This document shows positions 32,394 to 42,802 of a stretch of DNA of 50,838 nucleotides, piece by piece. The notes under the pieces were generated by a model that was given only the letters and a program-made list of their open reading frames with translations, was not told the origin of the DNA and ran no database searches. A program made the position numbers and the translations under genes. The stretch's first letter is position 1, and each line of letters opens with the position of its first letter. This DNA is from Eubacteriales bacterium (GTDB lineage Bacteria > Bacillota > Clostridia > Lachnospirales > Lachnospiraceae): contig JAUNGC010000028.1 of the NCBI GenBank assembly GCA_030524745.1, positions 1-50,838 of the forward strand. Reading direction: 5' to 3'.

Positions 32394-34316
32394 ATGGCGA
32401 CGAACGGAAATTATGATGCTTCCAGCATTACGGTGCTGGAAGGGCTGGAAGCGGTACGGAAAAGACCGGGGATGTATATCGGCAGCGTTTCCACGAAAGG
32501 GCTGAATCATCTGATCTATGAAATCGTGGATAATGCGGTGGACGAGCATCTGGCCGGATTCTGCAGCCTGATTACGGTGATTTTGGAGGCGGACGGCTCC
32601 GCCACCGTGACGGACAACGGGCGTGGGATCCCGGTGGGCATGCATGAGAAGGGAATCAGCGCGGAACGCCTGGTTTTCACCACGCTGCACGCGGGCGGCA
32701 AATTTGATAACAACGCTTATAAGACCAGCGGCGGCCTGCATGGCGTGGGATCGTCGGTGGTCAATGCGCTGTCTGCAAGACTGACCATACAGGTCAAAGA
32801 CGGAAAACATATTTATCAGGACAGCTATGCCCAGGGCAATCCCACGACGGAACTGATCGACGGGCTTCTGCCTGTGATCGGCAGGACGAAAGAAACCGGA
32901 ACCACCATCAATTTTCTGCCGGACGATACGATTTTTGAAAAGACGCGGTTTAAAGAAGACGAGGTGAAGAGCCGTCTGCATGAAACCGCTTATCTGAATC
33001 CCCAGTTGACCATTCATTTTGAGGACAGGAGAGGCAGCGAGCCGGAGGCGGTGGATTTTCATGAGCCGGAAGGCCTTGTGGGCTTCATCAAGGATATCAA
33101 CAAATCCTGCGAGACCGTGACGGACGTGATTTTTCTGAAAGGGGAAAGCGAGGGAATTGCCGTAGAAGCCGCGTTCCAGTATATCAATGAGTTTCATGAG
33201 ACCGTGCTGGGCTTCTGCAACAATATTTATAATGCGGAGGGCGGCACTCACCTCACCGGGTTTAAGACCCAGTTTACGACGATCATCAACAGCTATGCCA
33301 GAGAATTGAATATTTTAAAGGAAAAGGATGTGAATTTTACCGGCGCCGACGTGAGAAACGGCATGACGGCGGTCATTTCCATCAAACATCCGGATCCCCG
33401 TTTTGAAGGGCAGACCAAGACCAAGCTGGATAACCAGGACGCGGCGAAGGTTGTGGGCAAGATTGTGGCGGAAGAACTTCCCCGCTTTTTTGACCGCAAT
33501 CTGGAAACGCTCAAAAATGTGATCGGATGCGCGGAGAAGGCGGCGAAGATCCGCAAAACGGAAGAGCGGGCCAAGACCAATCTTCTGACAAAGCAGAAAT
33601 TTTCCTTTGACTCCAACGGCAAGCTTGCCAACTGCGAATCAAGAGACGCTTCCAAATGTGAAATTTTCATCGTGGAGGGCGATTCTGCGGGCGGTTCCGC
33701 CAAAATGGCGAGAAACCGGATGTTCCAGGCGATTCTGCCCATCCGCGGCAAGATTCTGAACGTGGAGAAGGCCAGCATTGATAAGGTTTTGGCCAACGCG
33801 GAGATCAAGACGATGATCAACGCCTTCGGCTGCGGCTTTTCGGAAGGCTACGGCAATGATTTCGATATTACGAAGCTGCGCTATGATAAGATCATCATTA
33901 TGGCCGATGCCGATGTGGACGGCGCGCACATTTCCACGCTTCTTTTGACGCTGTTTTACCGGTTCATGCCGGAACTGATTTTTGAAGGACATGTGTATAT
34001 CGCCATGCCGCCTTTGTATAAAGCGATGCCCGCAAAGGGAAAAGAAGAATATCTTTACGACGACAAAGCGCTGGAACGTTACCGCAAGAAGCACAAAGGT
34101 CCGTTTACGCTGCAGCGCTATAAAGGTCTGGGTGAAATGGACGCCCAGCAGCTTTGGGAGACCACGCTGGATCCTGAGACGAGACTGTTAAAGCTGGTGG
34201 AAATCGAAGACGCAAGGATGGCGTCTGATGTGACGGCCATGCTGATGGGAACGGAAGTCCCGCCCAGAAAGGCGTTTATTTATCAGAATGCGAGAGAAGC
34301 GGAACTTGACATCTGA
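32394..34316 (+). CDS. parE: DNA topoisomerase IV subunit B type (GyrB/ParE family)
   Basis: 640 residues. ATPase subunit of a type IIA topoisomerase. Visible: GHKL ATP site with EIVDNAVDEHLAG, TDNGRGIPVGMH, and SGGLHGVGSSVVNALS; transducer PDPRFEGQTKTKLDN; TOPRIM FIVEGDSAGGSAKMARNR and IIMADADVDGAHI; RYKGLGEMDAQQLWETTLDP at the end. ParE is favoured over GyrB because it is paired with an A subunit lacking a GyrA box and placed after recG rather than near dnaA/recF. ATG 32394 (MATNGNYDASSITVLEGLEAVRK) is the likely start; ATG 32349 touches its own purine-rich site and would add 15 residues. Confidence 0.88.
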   Translation: MATNGNYDASSITVLEGLEAVRKRPGMYIGSVSTKGLNHLIYEIVDNAVDEHLAGFCSLITVILEADGSATVTDNGRGIPVGMHEKGISAERLVFTTLHAGGKFDNNAYKTSGGLHGVGSSVVNALSARLTIQVKDGKHIYQDSYAQGNPTTELIDGLLPVIGRTKETGTTINFLPDDTIFEKTRFKEDEVKSRLHETAYLNPQLTIHFEDRRGSEPEAVDFHEPEGLVGFIKDINKSCETVTDVIFLKGESEGIAVEAAFQYINEFHETVLGFCNNIYNAEGGTHLTGFKTQFTTIINSYARELNILKEKDVNFTGADVRNGMTAVISIKHPDPRFEGQTKTKLDNQDAAKVVGKIVAEELPRFFDRNLETLKNVIGCAEKAAKIRKTEERAKTNLLTKQKFSFDSNGKLANCESRDASKCEIFIVEGDSAGGSAKMARNRMFQAILPIRGKILNVEKASIDKVLANAEIKTMINAFGCGFSEGYGNDFDITKLRYDKIIIMADADVDGAHISTLLLTLFYRFMPELIFEGHVYIAMPPLYKAMPAKGKEEYLYDDKALERYRKKHKGPFTLQRYKGLGEMDAQQLWETTLDPETRLLKLVEIEDARMASDVTAMLMGTEVPPRKAFIYQNAREAELDI

Positions 34317-34390
34317 CCCGGAGAATGCGCCGCCTGCGCGGGAAAATTCCCGCACTATGAACTCAAAACACAAAAAAGAGGTATGAATCC

Positions 34391-36628
34391 ATGGATGACA
34401 GAATTATAAAAACAGAGTATTCCGAGGTGATGCAGAAGTCTTATATCGACTATGCGATGAGCGTCATTATCGCCAGAGCGCTTCCGGACGTCAGGGACGG
34501 CTTAAAGCCGGTGCAGCGCAGAGTGTTATACGATATGCACGAACTGGGCATCCGCCACGATAAGCCATATCGGAAGAGCGCCCGTATCGTCGGCGATACC
34601 ATGGGTAAATATCATCCTCACGGTGACAGTTCCATTTACGAAGCGCTGGTGGTGATGGCCCAGGATTTTAAAAAGGGGCAGCCTCTCATCGACGGTCACG
34701 GTAACTTCGGCAATATCGAAGGGGACGGGGCCGCGGCGATGCGTTATACGGAAGCGCGCCTGGAGAAAATCACGCAGGACGCCTTCTTAGCCGATCTGGA
34801 TAAGAACGTCGTGGATTTTGTGCCGAATTTCGACGAGACGGAAAAAGAACCTTCCGTATTGCCCTGCAAAATCCCCAATCTGCTGGTGAATGGATCGGAA
34901 GGCATTGCCGTCGGCATGGCGACCAGCATTCCGCCTCATAATCTGGGGGAAGTGATCGATGCGGTCAAGGCATATATGCTGGATGAGAATATTTCCACCC
35001 GGGAACTGATGCGCTATGTGCAGGGACCTGACTTTCCCACCGGAGGCATCGTCACCAACAAAGACGAACTTTTACAGATCTATGAGACGGGCGCGGGAAA
35101 AATCAAGATCCGCGGCAAGGTGGAAAAGGAAAAGGGGAAGAACGGAAAAACAAACGTAGTCATCACGGAAATTCCCTATCCCATGATCGGCGCCAATATC
35201 GGCAAATTTTTATCCGATGTGGCCGCGCTTGCCGAGACGAAGAAGACCAACGATATTGTGGATATTTCCAACCAGTCCTCCAAGGAGGGCATCCGCATCG
35301 TGATCGAACTCAAAAGAGATGCGGACGCGGACAATTTCATCAATATGCTCTATAAAAAGACGCGGCTGGAAGATACCTTCGGCGTCAATATGCTGGCGAT
35401 TTCCGACGGCCGTCCGGAGACCATGGGCTTAAAGCAGATCATCAAGGCGAACGTGGATTTCCAGTTTGAGGTGAACCGCCGCAAATATGAGACGCTGCTG
35501 GCCAAAGAACAGGCAAAGAGAGAGATTCAGGAAGGCCTGATCAAGGCGTGCAACGTGATCGATCTGATCATCGAAATCCTGCGCGGTTCCAGGGACCGCG
35601 CCATGGCGAAGGCCTGTCTGGTGGAGGGCGCTACCGACGGGATCAAGTTTAAATCCAAAGAATCTGCGGTCATGGCGGGATATCTGCGCTTCACCGAAAA
35701 GCAGGCGGACGCGATTCTGGACATGCGCTTATATAAGCTGATCGGTCTGGAAATAGAAGCGCTGATCAACGAGCATGAGGAGACGCTGGCCAATATTTAC
35801 CGGTATGAGGATATTCTGGAGCGCAGGGCGTCCATGGCGCAGGTCATCATGAACGATCTGGATGCGATGAAAAAAGAGTTTTCCGTAAAAAGAAGGACGG
35901 TCATCGACAACTGCGAAGAAGTGGTGTTTGAGGAAAAGAAAGCGGAGGAGATGGAACTTTACTGCCTGATTGACCGTTTCGGTTATTCCAAAACGGTGGA
36001 TATTCCCACCTTTGAACGGAATCAGGAGGCGGCTGTCAGCGAGAACCGCTTCGTTTTCCGCTGCAAAAATACGGGCCGGATCTGCCTGTTCACCAATACG
36101 GGACAGCTTTATACGGTCAAAGTATCGGATCTGCCCTTCGGGAAATTCAGGGATAAGGGCATTCCGCTCGACAATGTGAGCAATTTTGACTCCACGAAAG
36201 AGAGACTTCTGCTGGCCGCAAGTCAGGGGGATTTGAATTTGTACCGGCTGCTGTTTGTGACAAAACAGGCGATGGCTAAAATTGTGGACGGCGGAGAATT
36301 CGATGTGATGAAGCGGACGGTTGCCGCCACGAAGCTTCAGGACGGCGACGAAGTCGTGGACGTCAGCATATATAAAGAACAGAAAAATATCATACTGCAA
36401 TCCAAAGAAGGATATTTCCTGCGTTTTGCGGTGGAAGAGATACCGGAAAAGAAAAAAGCCGCGATCGGCGTGCGCGCCATGAAACTTTCGGATACGGATG
36501 AAATCGAGGCGGTTTATTACACGCGGGGAACGGACGATGCGTCCATTGTCTATAAGAGCCGGACGCTGGCGCTCAATCAACTCAAGGCGGCGAAGCGGGA
36601 TACGAAGGGAACAAAGGTCCGTGGGTAA
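34391..36628 (+). CDS. parC: DNA topoisomerase IV subunit A type (GyrA/ParC family)
   Basis: 745 residues. DNA cleavage-religation subunit partnering with the gene upstream. Visible: [27 protein letters not shown], the quinolone region [13 protein letters not shown], the catalytic Tyr in [11 protein letters not shown], and a beta-pinwheel C-terminal domain. I see no GyrA box (QRRGGKG), and the length is shorter than typical GyrA, so topoisomerase IV is preferred. The quinolone-determining positions look wild type (Ser and Glu). AAAGAGGT precedes ATG 34391. A small hairpin (GCGGGA/TCCCGC, 34338-34353) lies in the 74-base gap between the two genes. Confidence 0.88.
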   Translation: MDDRIIKTEYSEVMQKSYIDYAMSVIIARALPDVRDGLKPVQRRVLYDMHELGIRHDKPYRKSARIVGDTMGKYHPHGDSSIYEALVVMAQDFKKGQPLIDGHGNFGNIEGDGAAAMRYTEARLEKITQDAFLADLDKNVVDFVPNFDETEKEPSVLPCKIPNLLVNGSEGIAVGMATSIPPHNLGEVIDAVKAYMLDENISTRELMRYVQGPDFPTGGIVTNKDELLQIYETGAGKIKIRGKVEKEKGKNGKTNVVITEIPYPMIGANIGKFLSDVAALAETKKTNDIVDISNQSSKEGIRIVIELKRDADADNFINMLYKKTRLEDTFGVNMLAISDGRPETMGLKQIIKANVDFQFEVNRRKYETLLAKEQAKREIQEGLIKACNVIDLIIEILRGSRDRAMAKACLVEGATDGIKFKSKESAVMAGYLRFTEKQADAILDMRLYKLIGLEIEALINEHEETLANIYRYEDILERRASMAQVIMNDLDAMKKEFSVKRRTVIDNCEEVVFEEKKAEEMELYCLIDRFGYSKTVDIPTFERNQEAAVSENRFVFRCKNTGRICLFTNTGQLYTVKVSDLPFGKFRDKGIPLDNVSNFDSTKERLLLAASQGDLNLYRLLFVTKQAMAKIVDGGEFDVMKRTVAATKLQDGDEVVDVSIYKEQKNIILQSKEGYFLRFAVEEIPEKKKAAIGVRAMKLSDTDEIEAVYYTRGTDDASIVYKSRTLALNQLKAAKRDTKGTKVRG

Positions 36629-36641
36629 TTCCATTTTTTTG

Positions 36642-36670
36642 TTGACCTGTCGGGGAATATAGAGTATATT
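36642..36670 (+). promoter_or_regulatory. Promoter of rsmD-coaD
   Basis: TTGACC (36642-36647), exact 17-base spacer, TATATT (36665-36670). Strong match, 75 bases before rsmD, in the gap after the parC-type gene where no terminator is evident. Confidence 0.85.
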
Positions 36671-36745
36671 TAGGTAAAATATGAACGACTCAAACAGCAA
36701 AACGAGCGGTTTTATGTTTGGAAAAACCGAAAGGTATGAATCGAG

Positions 36746-37297
36746 ATGCGAGTGATAGCGGGAGAGGCGAGAAGCCTTCCTTTAAAAAGTCCGCAGGGAC
36801 AGGATACCCGTCCAACCACGGACCGGATTAAAGAGACGTTGTTTAATATGCTGCAGACCAGGATTCCCTGCGGCGTATTTATTGATCTGTGCAGCGGCAG
36901 CGGTTCCATCGGCATTGAGGCGATCAGCCGCGGCGCGCGCAAAGCCTATTTTGTGGAGAATGGCAGGGAAGCGTTGAAGTGTATTGCGGATAACCTGCAT
37001 TTTACGAAATTCGAGGACAGGGCCGTTTTGCTCAAACAGGATGTGGTAAGCGCCGTTTCCACCATTCACGAGAAAGAAGCGGACATCATTTTCATGGACC
37101 CTCCTTACCAGGCAGGGCTGGAGGAACCCGTACTGTCCGCGCTTTCTCGCGCGCCTTATGTATCGGAAGATACGCTCATCATTATCGAAGCGGATTTAAA
37201 AAAGGATTTTTCTTTTGTTTCTGATTATGGTTTTTGGGTTACAAGGGAAAAACGGTATAAGACCAATAAACATGTGTTTATCATGAAGGAAAATTGA
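36746..37297 (+). CDS. rsmD: 16S rRNA (guanine-N2)-methyltransferase RsmD
   Basis: 183 residues. Methylates G966 of 16S rRNA (E. coli numbering). Visible: [34 protein letters not shown] motif [20 protein letters not shown], and the DPPY motif in [14 protein letters not shown]. It is followed by coaD after one base, the ylbH-ylbI order of Bacillus. Confidence 0.96.
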   Translation: MRVIAGEARSLPLKSPQGQDTRPTTDRIKETLFNMLQTRIPCGVFIDLCSGSGSIGIEAISRGARKAYFVENGREALKCIADNLHFTKFEDRAVLLKQDVVSAVSTIHEKEADIIFMDPPYQAGLEEPVLSALSRAPYVSEDTLIIIEADLKKDFSFVSDYGFWVTREKRYKTNKHVFIMKEN

Positions 37298-37298
37298 T

Positions 37299-37787
37299 AT
37301 GAAGGAAGCGATATATCCCGGAAGCTTTGATCCGGTTACCTACGGGCATCTTGACATTATTCACAGAGCGGCGTCCATTTTTGACGAATTGACCGTGAGC
37401 GTGTTGAATAATGTGGAAAAGACTCCATTGTTTTCTGTGCAGGAACGTGTTAAAATATTGGAAGAAGCGACGAAGGATCTGCCGAATGTGAAGGTGGAGT
37501 CTTTCAGCGGCCTTTTGATCGATCATGCTGCGGAGAAGGGCATCCATGTTTCCGTCCGCGGACTGCGCGCGATTACGGATTTTGAATATGAACTGCAGAT
37601 TGCGCAGACGAACAAGCTGCTATCCAACGGAAAGCTGGATACGATTTTTCTGACGACCAGTCTGGAGTATGCTTATTTGAGTTCTTCCAGCGTGAAGGAG
37701 ATCGCCAGTTTTAACGGAGATATTTCTAAATGCGTTCCGCCCTTTGTCGCAAAACTCATCTATGAAAAATATGGACACCGCGTGTAA
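37299..37787 (+). CDS. coaD: Phosphopantetheine adenylyltransferase
   Basis: 162 residues. Catalyses the penultimate step of coenzyme A synthesis. Visible: the nucleotidyltransferase motif [44 protein letters not shown], and the ATP-binding [23 protein letters not shown]. Closely packed after rsmD. Confidence 0.97.
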   Translation: MKEAIYPGSFDPVTYGHLDIIHRAASIFDELTVSVLNNVEKTPLFSVQERVKILEEATKDLPNVKVESFSGLLIDHAAEKGIHVSVRGLRAITDFEYELQIAQTNKLLSNGKLDTIFLTTSLEYAYLSSSSVKEIASFNGDISKCVPPFVAKLIYEKYGHRV

Positions 37788-37802
37788 GGAAATGAGGAAA
37801 GA

Positions 37803-38408
37803 ATGAGCAGCAGAATTGAGCAATTAATTGATGAAATAGAAGAATATATTGAAAGTTGTAAATATCAGCCGCTTTCCACGACAAAGATCATCGTGAACAA
37901 GGAAGAGATCGAAGAACTGTTAACGGAACTCCGTCAGAAGACGCCCGAAGAAATCAAGCGCTATCAGAAGATTATTCAGAACAAAGAAGCGATTTTGAAT
38001 GATGCGAAGGAGAAAGCGCAGACGATGATCAATGAGGCGGCCGAACATACGACCGAACTCATCAACGAACATGAGATCATGCAACAGGCTTATGCGCAGG
38101 CGAACGAAGTGGTTCAGCTTGCCACCAGACAGGCCCAGGATATCGTGGATCAGGCGACGATGGAGGCAAACGCGGTCCGGGAATCCGCCATGCAGTATGT
38201 GGATGGTCTGATGGCGAATGTGGAGAATATTCTCGAACATGCCATTGAAATCTCGAAAGCCCATTATGGAAATCTGGTGAACGATCTGACCAGTTTGAAC
38301 GATGTTGTTTCCGGAAATCGTGCGGAGTTTCAGGCGCAGAATGCGGGAACGGAGGATGATGTTCTTTCCGGCAGGCATGCGGCTGACGATGATCTGGACG
38401 TGATGTAA
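37803..38408 (+). CDS. Coiled-coil protein, V-ATPase subunit H-like / DivIVA-like
   Basis: 201 residues, almost entirely helical. A central coiled-coil (residues about 40-130: KRYQKIIQNKEAILNDAKEKAQTMINEAAEHTTELINE and NEVVQLATRQAQDIVDQATMEA) recalls ATP synthase peripheral-stalk and DivIVA tails. The acidic tail ends DDDLDVM. Common after coaD in Lachnospiraceae, where it is often labelled a vacuolar ATPase subunit, but there is no ATPase context here. Function unknown; a scaffold role is inferred. Confidence 0.75.
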   Translation: MSSRIEQLIDEIEEYIESCKYQPLSTTKIIVNKEEIEELLTELRQKTPEEIKRYQKIIQNKEAILNDAKEKAQTMINEAAEHTTELINEHEIMQQAYAQANEVVQLATRQAQDIVDQATMEANAVRESAMQYVDGLMANVENILEHAIEISKAHYGNLVNDLTSLNDVVSGNRAEFQAQNAGTEDDVLSGRHAADDDLDVM

Positions 38409-38458
38409 GCGTTTTTGGTACAGATCAGAAAGCCCGAATTAATTGCATTTGGTTCATG

Positions 38459-38486
38459 GCCCCGGCGTAGTTACGCCGGGGTTTTT
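38459..38486 (+). terminator. Terminator of rsmD-coaD operon
   Basis: CCCCGGCGTA (38460-38469) with TACGCCGGGG (38472-38481), then TTTTT (38482-38486). Its T-tract overlaps the stop codon of the convergent ylbJ-like gene. Confidence 0.9.
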
Positions 38487-39468
38487 AAAGTAGAGGAAAC
38501 GCTACATAAAAGACGGCGGTTAGCGCCGTCTGGATGATTTTGTGGAAGATATATTCTATTAACGAAAGATCGGTATTTTGGATGCAACTGTATGTCTGGG
38601 CGATACAGGAGATTCCGCCGAAGGGAAGGGCGATAAAAGCCCACAGCCTGTTTGTATTCCCCAGGCGGGAAAGTCCGCTGGTGATTTCCAGAAGCGGACC
38701 CAGCAGCGCATACAGTTGAGAATTGTGCTTCAGGAAGAGTTGCGGAATCAGGTTCAGCAGGTTGCAGAATATCATATAGCCGCCCAGCACGGTAATGGCG
38801 TCAAGGCCGGAAAGGATGGAGGCGTGCAGTTCGGCGAGCAGGCGGGTGAAAGAAAGGGGGGAATCCTGGATATTCCTCTCCTCACAGGACGCGGCTATCA
38901 GCGCCTTTTTCCCGTTCTTCGATCCCGAAACGCTGTCAATGCGGCCGCCACAGGGAATATCCCGGTAAAGCGTATGACGCAGAAACAGACCGTATAACAG
39001 AGGAATTCCGTACATTCCGGCGAATGCGACCCAGGCGTTTTGCACCGGAAAAAGCTGCAGAACGTAGCCTGTAAAATAGACGGGGCCGATATTGTTGCAG
39101 AAGGAAAGCAAAAGCGCGGCTTCCCTGCGGGAAATTTTGTTCCGCTCGTAGCTTTGCGCGCATACTCTGGCGCCCATGGGAAAACCGCATAAAAAGCCGA
39201 TGATGATACAATACAGACAGGAATTTGACAGTCTGTACAGCGGACGCAGAACCGGCGAAAACCAGGAGGCAAAGCTGTCTGACAAGCCGGTGCGGATCAT
39301 CAGACCGGACAGAATCATGAAGGGGAGCAGGGCCGGAATCATTTTGGAAAACCAGAGGTTTAAGCCTTCCAGCGCAAGCTGTAAGGACTGTCCGCTAAAA
39401 AGCAGCATGCCGGCCGTCATCGTCAGAAAGAAAAGGAGCAGGAGAGATTTTATGATCTTTTTATGCAT
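38485..39468 (-). CDS. YlbJ-like sporulation integral membrane protein
   Basis: 327 residues with about eight membrane helices and nucleoside-recognition (Gate)-type motifs: GLNLWFSKMIPALLPFMILSGLMIRTG, GFLCGFPMGARVCAQSY, LLLSFCNNIGPVYFTGYVL. In Bacillus ylbJ is needed for spore cortex formation and lies directly after coaD (ylbI); here it is next to coaD but inverted, with the coiled-coil gene in between. Start ATG 39468 chosen; TTG 39480 would add four residues. It converges on the rsmD-coaD terminator. Confidence 0.85.
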   Translation of the reverse strand: MHKKIIKSLLLLFFLTMTAGMLLFSGQSLQLALEGLNLWFSKMIPALLPFMILSGLMIRTGLSDSFASWFSPVLRPLYRLSNSCLYCIIIGFLCGFPMGARVCAQSYERNKISRREAALLLSFCNNIGPVYFTGYVLQLFPVQNAWVAFAGMYGIPLLYGLFLRHTLYRDIPCGGRIDSVSGSKNGKKALIAASCEERNIQDSPLSFTRLLAELHASILSGLDAITVLGGYMIFCNLLNLIPQLFLKHNSQLYALLGPLLEITSGLSRLGNTNRLWAFIALPFGGISCIAQTYSCIQNTDLSLIEYIFHKIIQTALTAVFYVAFPLL

Positions 39469-39548
39469 TCTTTCTACCAAAGAAACCTGAAATATAGTAT
39501 ACTAAAATGTATGAAAAAAATTTCCGTATCATGCAGGGAGGAAATTGT

Positions 39549-40253
39549 TTGATCAGATTGGATAAATTTCTGTGCGAGGCGGGAGCCGGAACGCGCAGCG
39601 AAGTGAAGACCATGATAAAGCGGGGGCGGGTGAGCGTGGACGGCGTTACGGCGCGGAGCGCGGACCTGAAAATCGAAGAAGGAAAGTCGGAAGTCTGTCT
39701 GGACAATGCCTTACTTTCCCGGATCGGAACGGTTTATTATATGGTGCACAAACCGGCCGGCGTCGTTACCGCTACGAAGGATACGAGGGAAAAGACTGTA
39801 CTGGACCTGATGCGCGGCGCGCCGGGAAAAGATCTGTTTCCGGTGGGAAGACTGGATAAGGATACGGAAGGGCTGCTGCTTGTGACCAATGACGGCGCGC
39901 TGGCGCACAGGCTGCTGTCTCCCAAAAAGCATGTGGACAAGACCTATTATGTTTTAACCAGGGATGTGGTGACAAAAAAGATGTGCAGACTGCTGGAACA
40001 GGGCGTGGACATCGGCGACGAAAAGCCGACGCTGCCTGCGGTTGCAAGGAAGCTTGCGGATTGTGAAAAAGGGCTGCTTCTGACCATACAGGAGGGCCGT
40101 TTTCACCAGGTCAAGCGGATGCTTGCGGCGGTGGACAACGAGGTCGTTTATTTAAAGCGGGTTTCCATGGGACCTCTGCGTCTGGAGGATTCCCTCGAAA
40201 AGGGGATGTGGCGGCCGCTGACGGAGAAAGAGAAGAAAGATTTGGGTGTGTGA
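39549..40253 (+). CDS. RsuA/RluB/RluE-type pseudouridine synthase
   Basis: 234 residues. Isomerises uridine in rRNA. Visible: S4-like domain (IRLDKFLCEAGAGTRSEVKTMIKRGRVSVDG), HKPAGVVTATKD, the catalytic-Asp motif FPVGRLDKDTEGLLLVTNDG, and EGRFHQVKRMLAAV. The start is TTG 39549 because GGGAGG at 39537-39542 is well placed; an ATG at 39507 would add 14 non-conserved residues. It opens a chain that continues into the HAD and YgiQ genes with short overlaps. Confidence 0.92.
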   Translation: MIRLDKFLCEAGAGTRSEVKTMIKRGRVSVDGVTARSADLKIEEGKSEVCLDNALLSRIGTVYYMVHKPAGVVTATKDTREKTVLDLMRGAPGKDLFPVGRLDKDTEGLLLVTNDGALAHRLLSPKKHVDKTYYVLTRDVVTKKMCRLLEQGVDIGDEKPTLPAVARKLADCEKGLLLTIQEGRFHQVKRMLAAVDNEVVYLKRVSMGPLRLEDSLEKGMWRPLTEKEKKDLGV

Positions 40254-40914
40254 AGTGGGACTTTTACAAAATATAGATGCGGTTATTTTTGACCTGGACG
40301 GTTCTTTGGTGGATTCCATGTGGATGTGGCATGAAATCGATGTGGAGTATCTGGGGCGTTACGGGATGGAGGTGCCAAAAGGGCTGCAGAAGGAAATCGA
40401 AGGATTCAGCTTTTCCGAAACGGCGGTCTATTTTAAGAACCGTTTTTTGCTGCCGGACAGCCTGGAGGAGATCAAAAAGTGCTGGAATGAAATGGCATGG
40501 GAGAAATATACCCATGAAGTTCCGTTAAAACCGGGCGCGGGGGAATTTCTGAAGCTGTGTAAGGAAAGCGGAATTTTACTCGGCATCGCCACCAGCAATT
40601 CCAGGGAACTGGTGACCAATGTGGCGGATACGCACGGTCTGCATGATTATTTTTCCTGCATCATGACGGCCTGTGAGGTGGGAAGGGGAAAACCTGCGCC
40701 GGACATTTATCTGGCGGTCGCGCAAAATCTTTTCGTTCTGCCGGGGCGCTGCCTTGTCTTTGAAGATATCGTGCCGGGCATCCAGGCGGGAAAGGCTGCC
40801 GGAATGAAGGTGTGCGCGGTGGAGGATGCGTATTCTCTGGATCAGACGGAAGCAAAAAAAGCGCTGGCTGATTATTATATCAAAGATTTTTATGAAATCA
40901 TGGCGAGGGTATGA
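40246..40914 (+). CDS. HAD-superfamily phosphatase (beta-phosphoglucomutase-like)
   Basis: 222 residues. Class I HAD fold: nucleophile motif VIFDLDGSLVDSMWMWHEID, motif II in GIATSNS, motif III lysine in VGRGKPAPDIYL, and motif IV VFEDIVPGIQAGKAAGM. The substrate is not predictable. The start is uncertain: GTG 40246 overlaps the preceding gene by 8 bases, and GTG 40255 is an alternative. The 3' end overlaps the YgiQ gene by ATGA. Confidence 0.88.
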   Translation: MCEVGLLQNIDAVIFDLDGSLVDSMWMWHEIDVEYLGRYGMEVPKGLQKEIEGFSFSETAVYFKNRFLLPDSLEEIKKCWNEMAWEKYTHEVPLKPGAGEFLKLCKESGILLGIATSNSRELVTNVADTHGLHDYFSCIMTACEVGRGKPAPDIYLAVAQNLFVLPGRCLVFEDIVPGIQAGKAAGMKVCAVEDAYSLDQTEAKKALADYYIKDFYEIMARV

Positions 40915-42797
40915 GTTTGGCGAACGGATTTTTACCGATCACAATAGAAGAAATGAGGGAAAGAGGCTGGGAGCGGCCGGATTTTGTCTATGTCTGCGGA
41001 GACGCTTATGTGGATCATCCTTCCTTCGGCGCGGCGATCATCTGCCGCGTGCTGGAAAGTCATGGCTATAAGGTATGCTTTATCGCCCAGCCGGACTGGA
41101 AGAAGGATGAGAGCATCCGGGTATTCGGCAGGCCGCGGCTGGGATTTTTTGTTTCTTCCGGCAATATGGATTCCATGGTGAATCATTATTTTGTTTCCAA
41201 AAGGCGGCGCCCGACGGACGCCTATACGCCGGGCGGCGTGATGGGAAAACGGCCGGACCATGCGACCGTTGTTTACTGCAATCTGATCCGCAGAAGTTAT
41301 AAGGATGTGCCGATCATCATCGGCGGCATAGAAGCCAGCCTGCGGCGCATGGCGCATTATGATTACTGGAGCAACAGTTTTAAACATTCCATTCTGGTGG
41401 ACAGCCAGGCTGACCTGATTTCCTATGGGATGGGGGAAAAATCCGTGGTGGAAATTGCGGATGCGCTGGACGCGGGGATTGCGGTGAAGGACATCACTTT
41501 TATCGCCGGAACGGTGTATCGCACGAAGGATATTAGCGGCGTCTATGACGGCGTGGAACTCCCTTCCTATGAATCGATGCGAAAAGATCCGGCTTTGTAC
41601 GCCAAAAGCTTTCAGATTCAGTATTCCAATACCGATCCCTGCAACGGAAAAGCGCTCATGGAAGGCTATCCGGACGGCAGTTTTGTGGTGCAGAACCCGC
41701 CCCAGCCGCCGCTGACAGAAGCGGAGATGGACGGCATTTACAGCCTGCCCTATATGCGCGCCTATCATCCCTCTTATGAGAAGGCGGGAGGCGTGCCTGC
41801 CATTGCGGAAATCAAATTTTCTCTGATCAGCAACCGGGGATGCTTTGGCGGATGCAGTTTCTGCGCGCTCACCTTCCACCAGGGACGAACGGTACAGGTC
41901 AGAAGCCATGAAAGCATTCTCGAAGAAGCGAAGCTGATCATACAGGACCCCGAATTTAAGGGGTATATTCATGATGTGGGCGGGCCTACCGCAAATTTCC
42001 GGCATCCTTCCTGCCAGAAGCAGTTGAACCAGGGCGTATGCAAGAACAGACAGTGCCTGTTTCCGAAGCCCTGTCCCAATATGGACGCGGATCACGGCGA
42101 TTACCTCGAACTTCTGCGAAAACTCAGGGCGCTGCCCGGCGTGAAAAAGGTGTTCATCCGGTCAGGCATCCGATTTGACTATCTTCTGGCCGATCAGGAC
42201 GATACTTTTTTCAGAGAACTGGTGCAGTATCATGTGAGCGGACAACTGAAGGTTGCGCCGGAACATATCAGCGACGCGGTTCTTTCCCGCATGGGAAAAC
42301 CGGAAAACGTGGTTTATGAACGATTTCTGAAAAAGTACCGGAAACTTAATGAAGAACTCGGCTTAAAGCAGTTTGTGGTTCCCTATCTGATGTCATCCCA
42401 TCCCGGTTCCACCTTGAAAGAAGCGGTGGAACTGGCGGAATATCTGCGGGATCTGGGGTACATGCCCCAGCAGGTGCAGGATTTTTATCCCACGCCTTCC
42501 ACCATGTCCACGGTGATGTACTATACGGGAATCGATCCGAGGGACAATTCCCGCGTATATGTCTGCAAAAATCCTCATGAAAAGGCGATGCAGCGGGCCT
42601 TAATCCAGTACCGGGATCCGGCAAATTATGAACTGGTCCACGAGGCGTTATGCAAAGCGGGGCGGCAGGATCTGATCGGCAACGGGCCGAAGTGCCTGAT
42701 CAGGCCGCGCAGATCGGAGCGGCAAAACGCCGGACAAAATTCGAAAAACGGCAGGAAAAAAACAATACGCAATATCCATCAAAAGAAAGGAAGGTAA
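40911..42797 (+). CDS. YgiQ-family radical SAM protein
   Basis: 628 residues. Visible: FLPITIEEMRERGWERPDFVYVCGDAYVDHPSFGAAII, the cobalamin-like N-terminal region, IIGGIEASLRRMAHYDYWS, the [4Fe-4S] motif RGCFGGCSFCALTFHQGR (CxxxCxxC), HDVGGPTANFRHPSC, and SSHPGSTLKEAVELAEYLRDLGYMPQQVQDFYPTPSTMST. The C-terminal region matches DUF3362. The reaction is not established. A basic, low-complexity tail (RRSERQNAGQNSKNGRKKT) ends the protein. Confidence 0.95.
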   Translation: MSLANGFLPITIEEMRERGWERPDFVYVCGDAYVDHPSFGAAIICRVLESHGYKVCFIAQPDWKKDESIRVFGRPRLGFFVSSGNMDSMVNHYFVSKRRRPTDAYTPGGVMGKRPDHATVVYCNLIRRSYKDVPIIIGGIEASLRRMAHYDYWSNSFKHSILVDSQADLISYGMGEKSVVEIADALDAGIAVKDITFIAGTVYRTKDISGVYDGVELPSYESMRKDPALYAKSFQIQYSNTDPCNGKALMEGYPDGSFVVQNPPQPPLTEAEMDGIYSLPYMRAYHPSYEKAGGVPAIAEIKFSLISNRGCFGGCSFCALTFHQGRTVQVRSHESILEEAKLIIQDPEFKGYIHDVGGPTANFRHPSCQKQLNQGVCKNRQCLFPKPCPNMDADHGDYLELLRKLRALPGVKKVFIRSGIRFDYLLADQDDTFFRELVQYHVSGQLKVAPEHISDAVLSRMGKPENVVYERFLKKYRKLNEELGLKQFVVPYLMSSHPGSTLKEAVELAEYLRDLGYMPQQVQDFYPTPSTMSTVMYYTGIDPRDNSRVYVCKNPHEKAMQRALIQYRDPANYELVHEALCKAGRQDLIGNGPKCLIRPRRSERQNAGQNSKNGRKKTIRNIHQKKGR

Positions 42798-42802
42798 CCG
42801 GC

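Noticed and set aside
40932-42095. 387-codon open frame antisense to the YgiQ gene
   Set aside because: Same reason: fully inside a well-supported gene and its translation lacks any recognisable domain.
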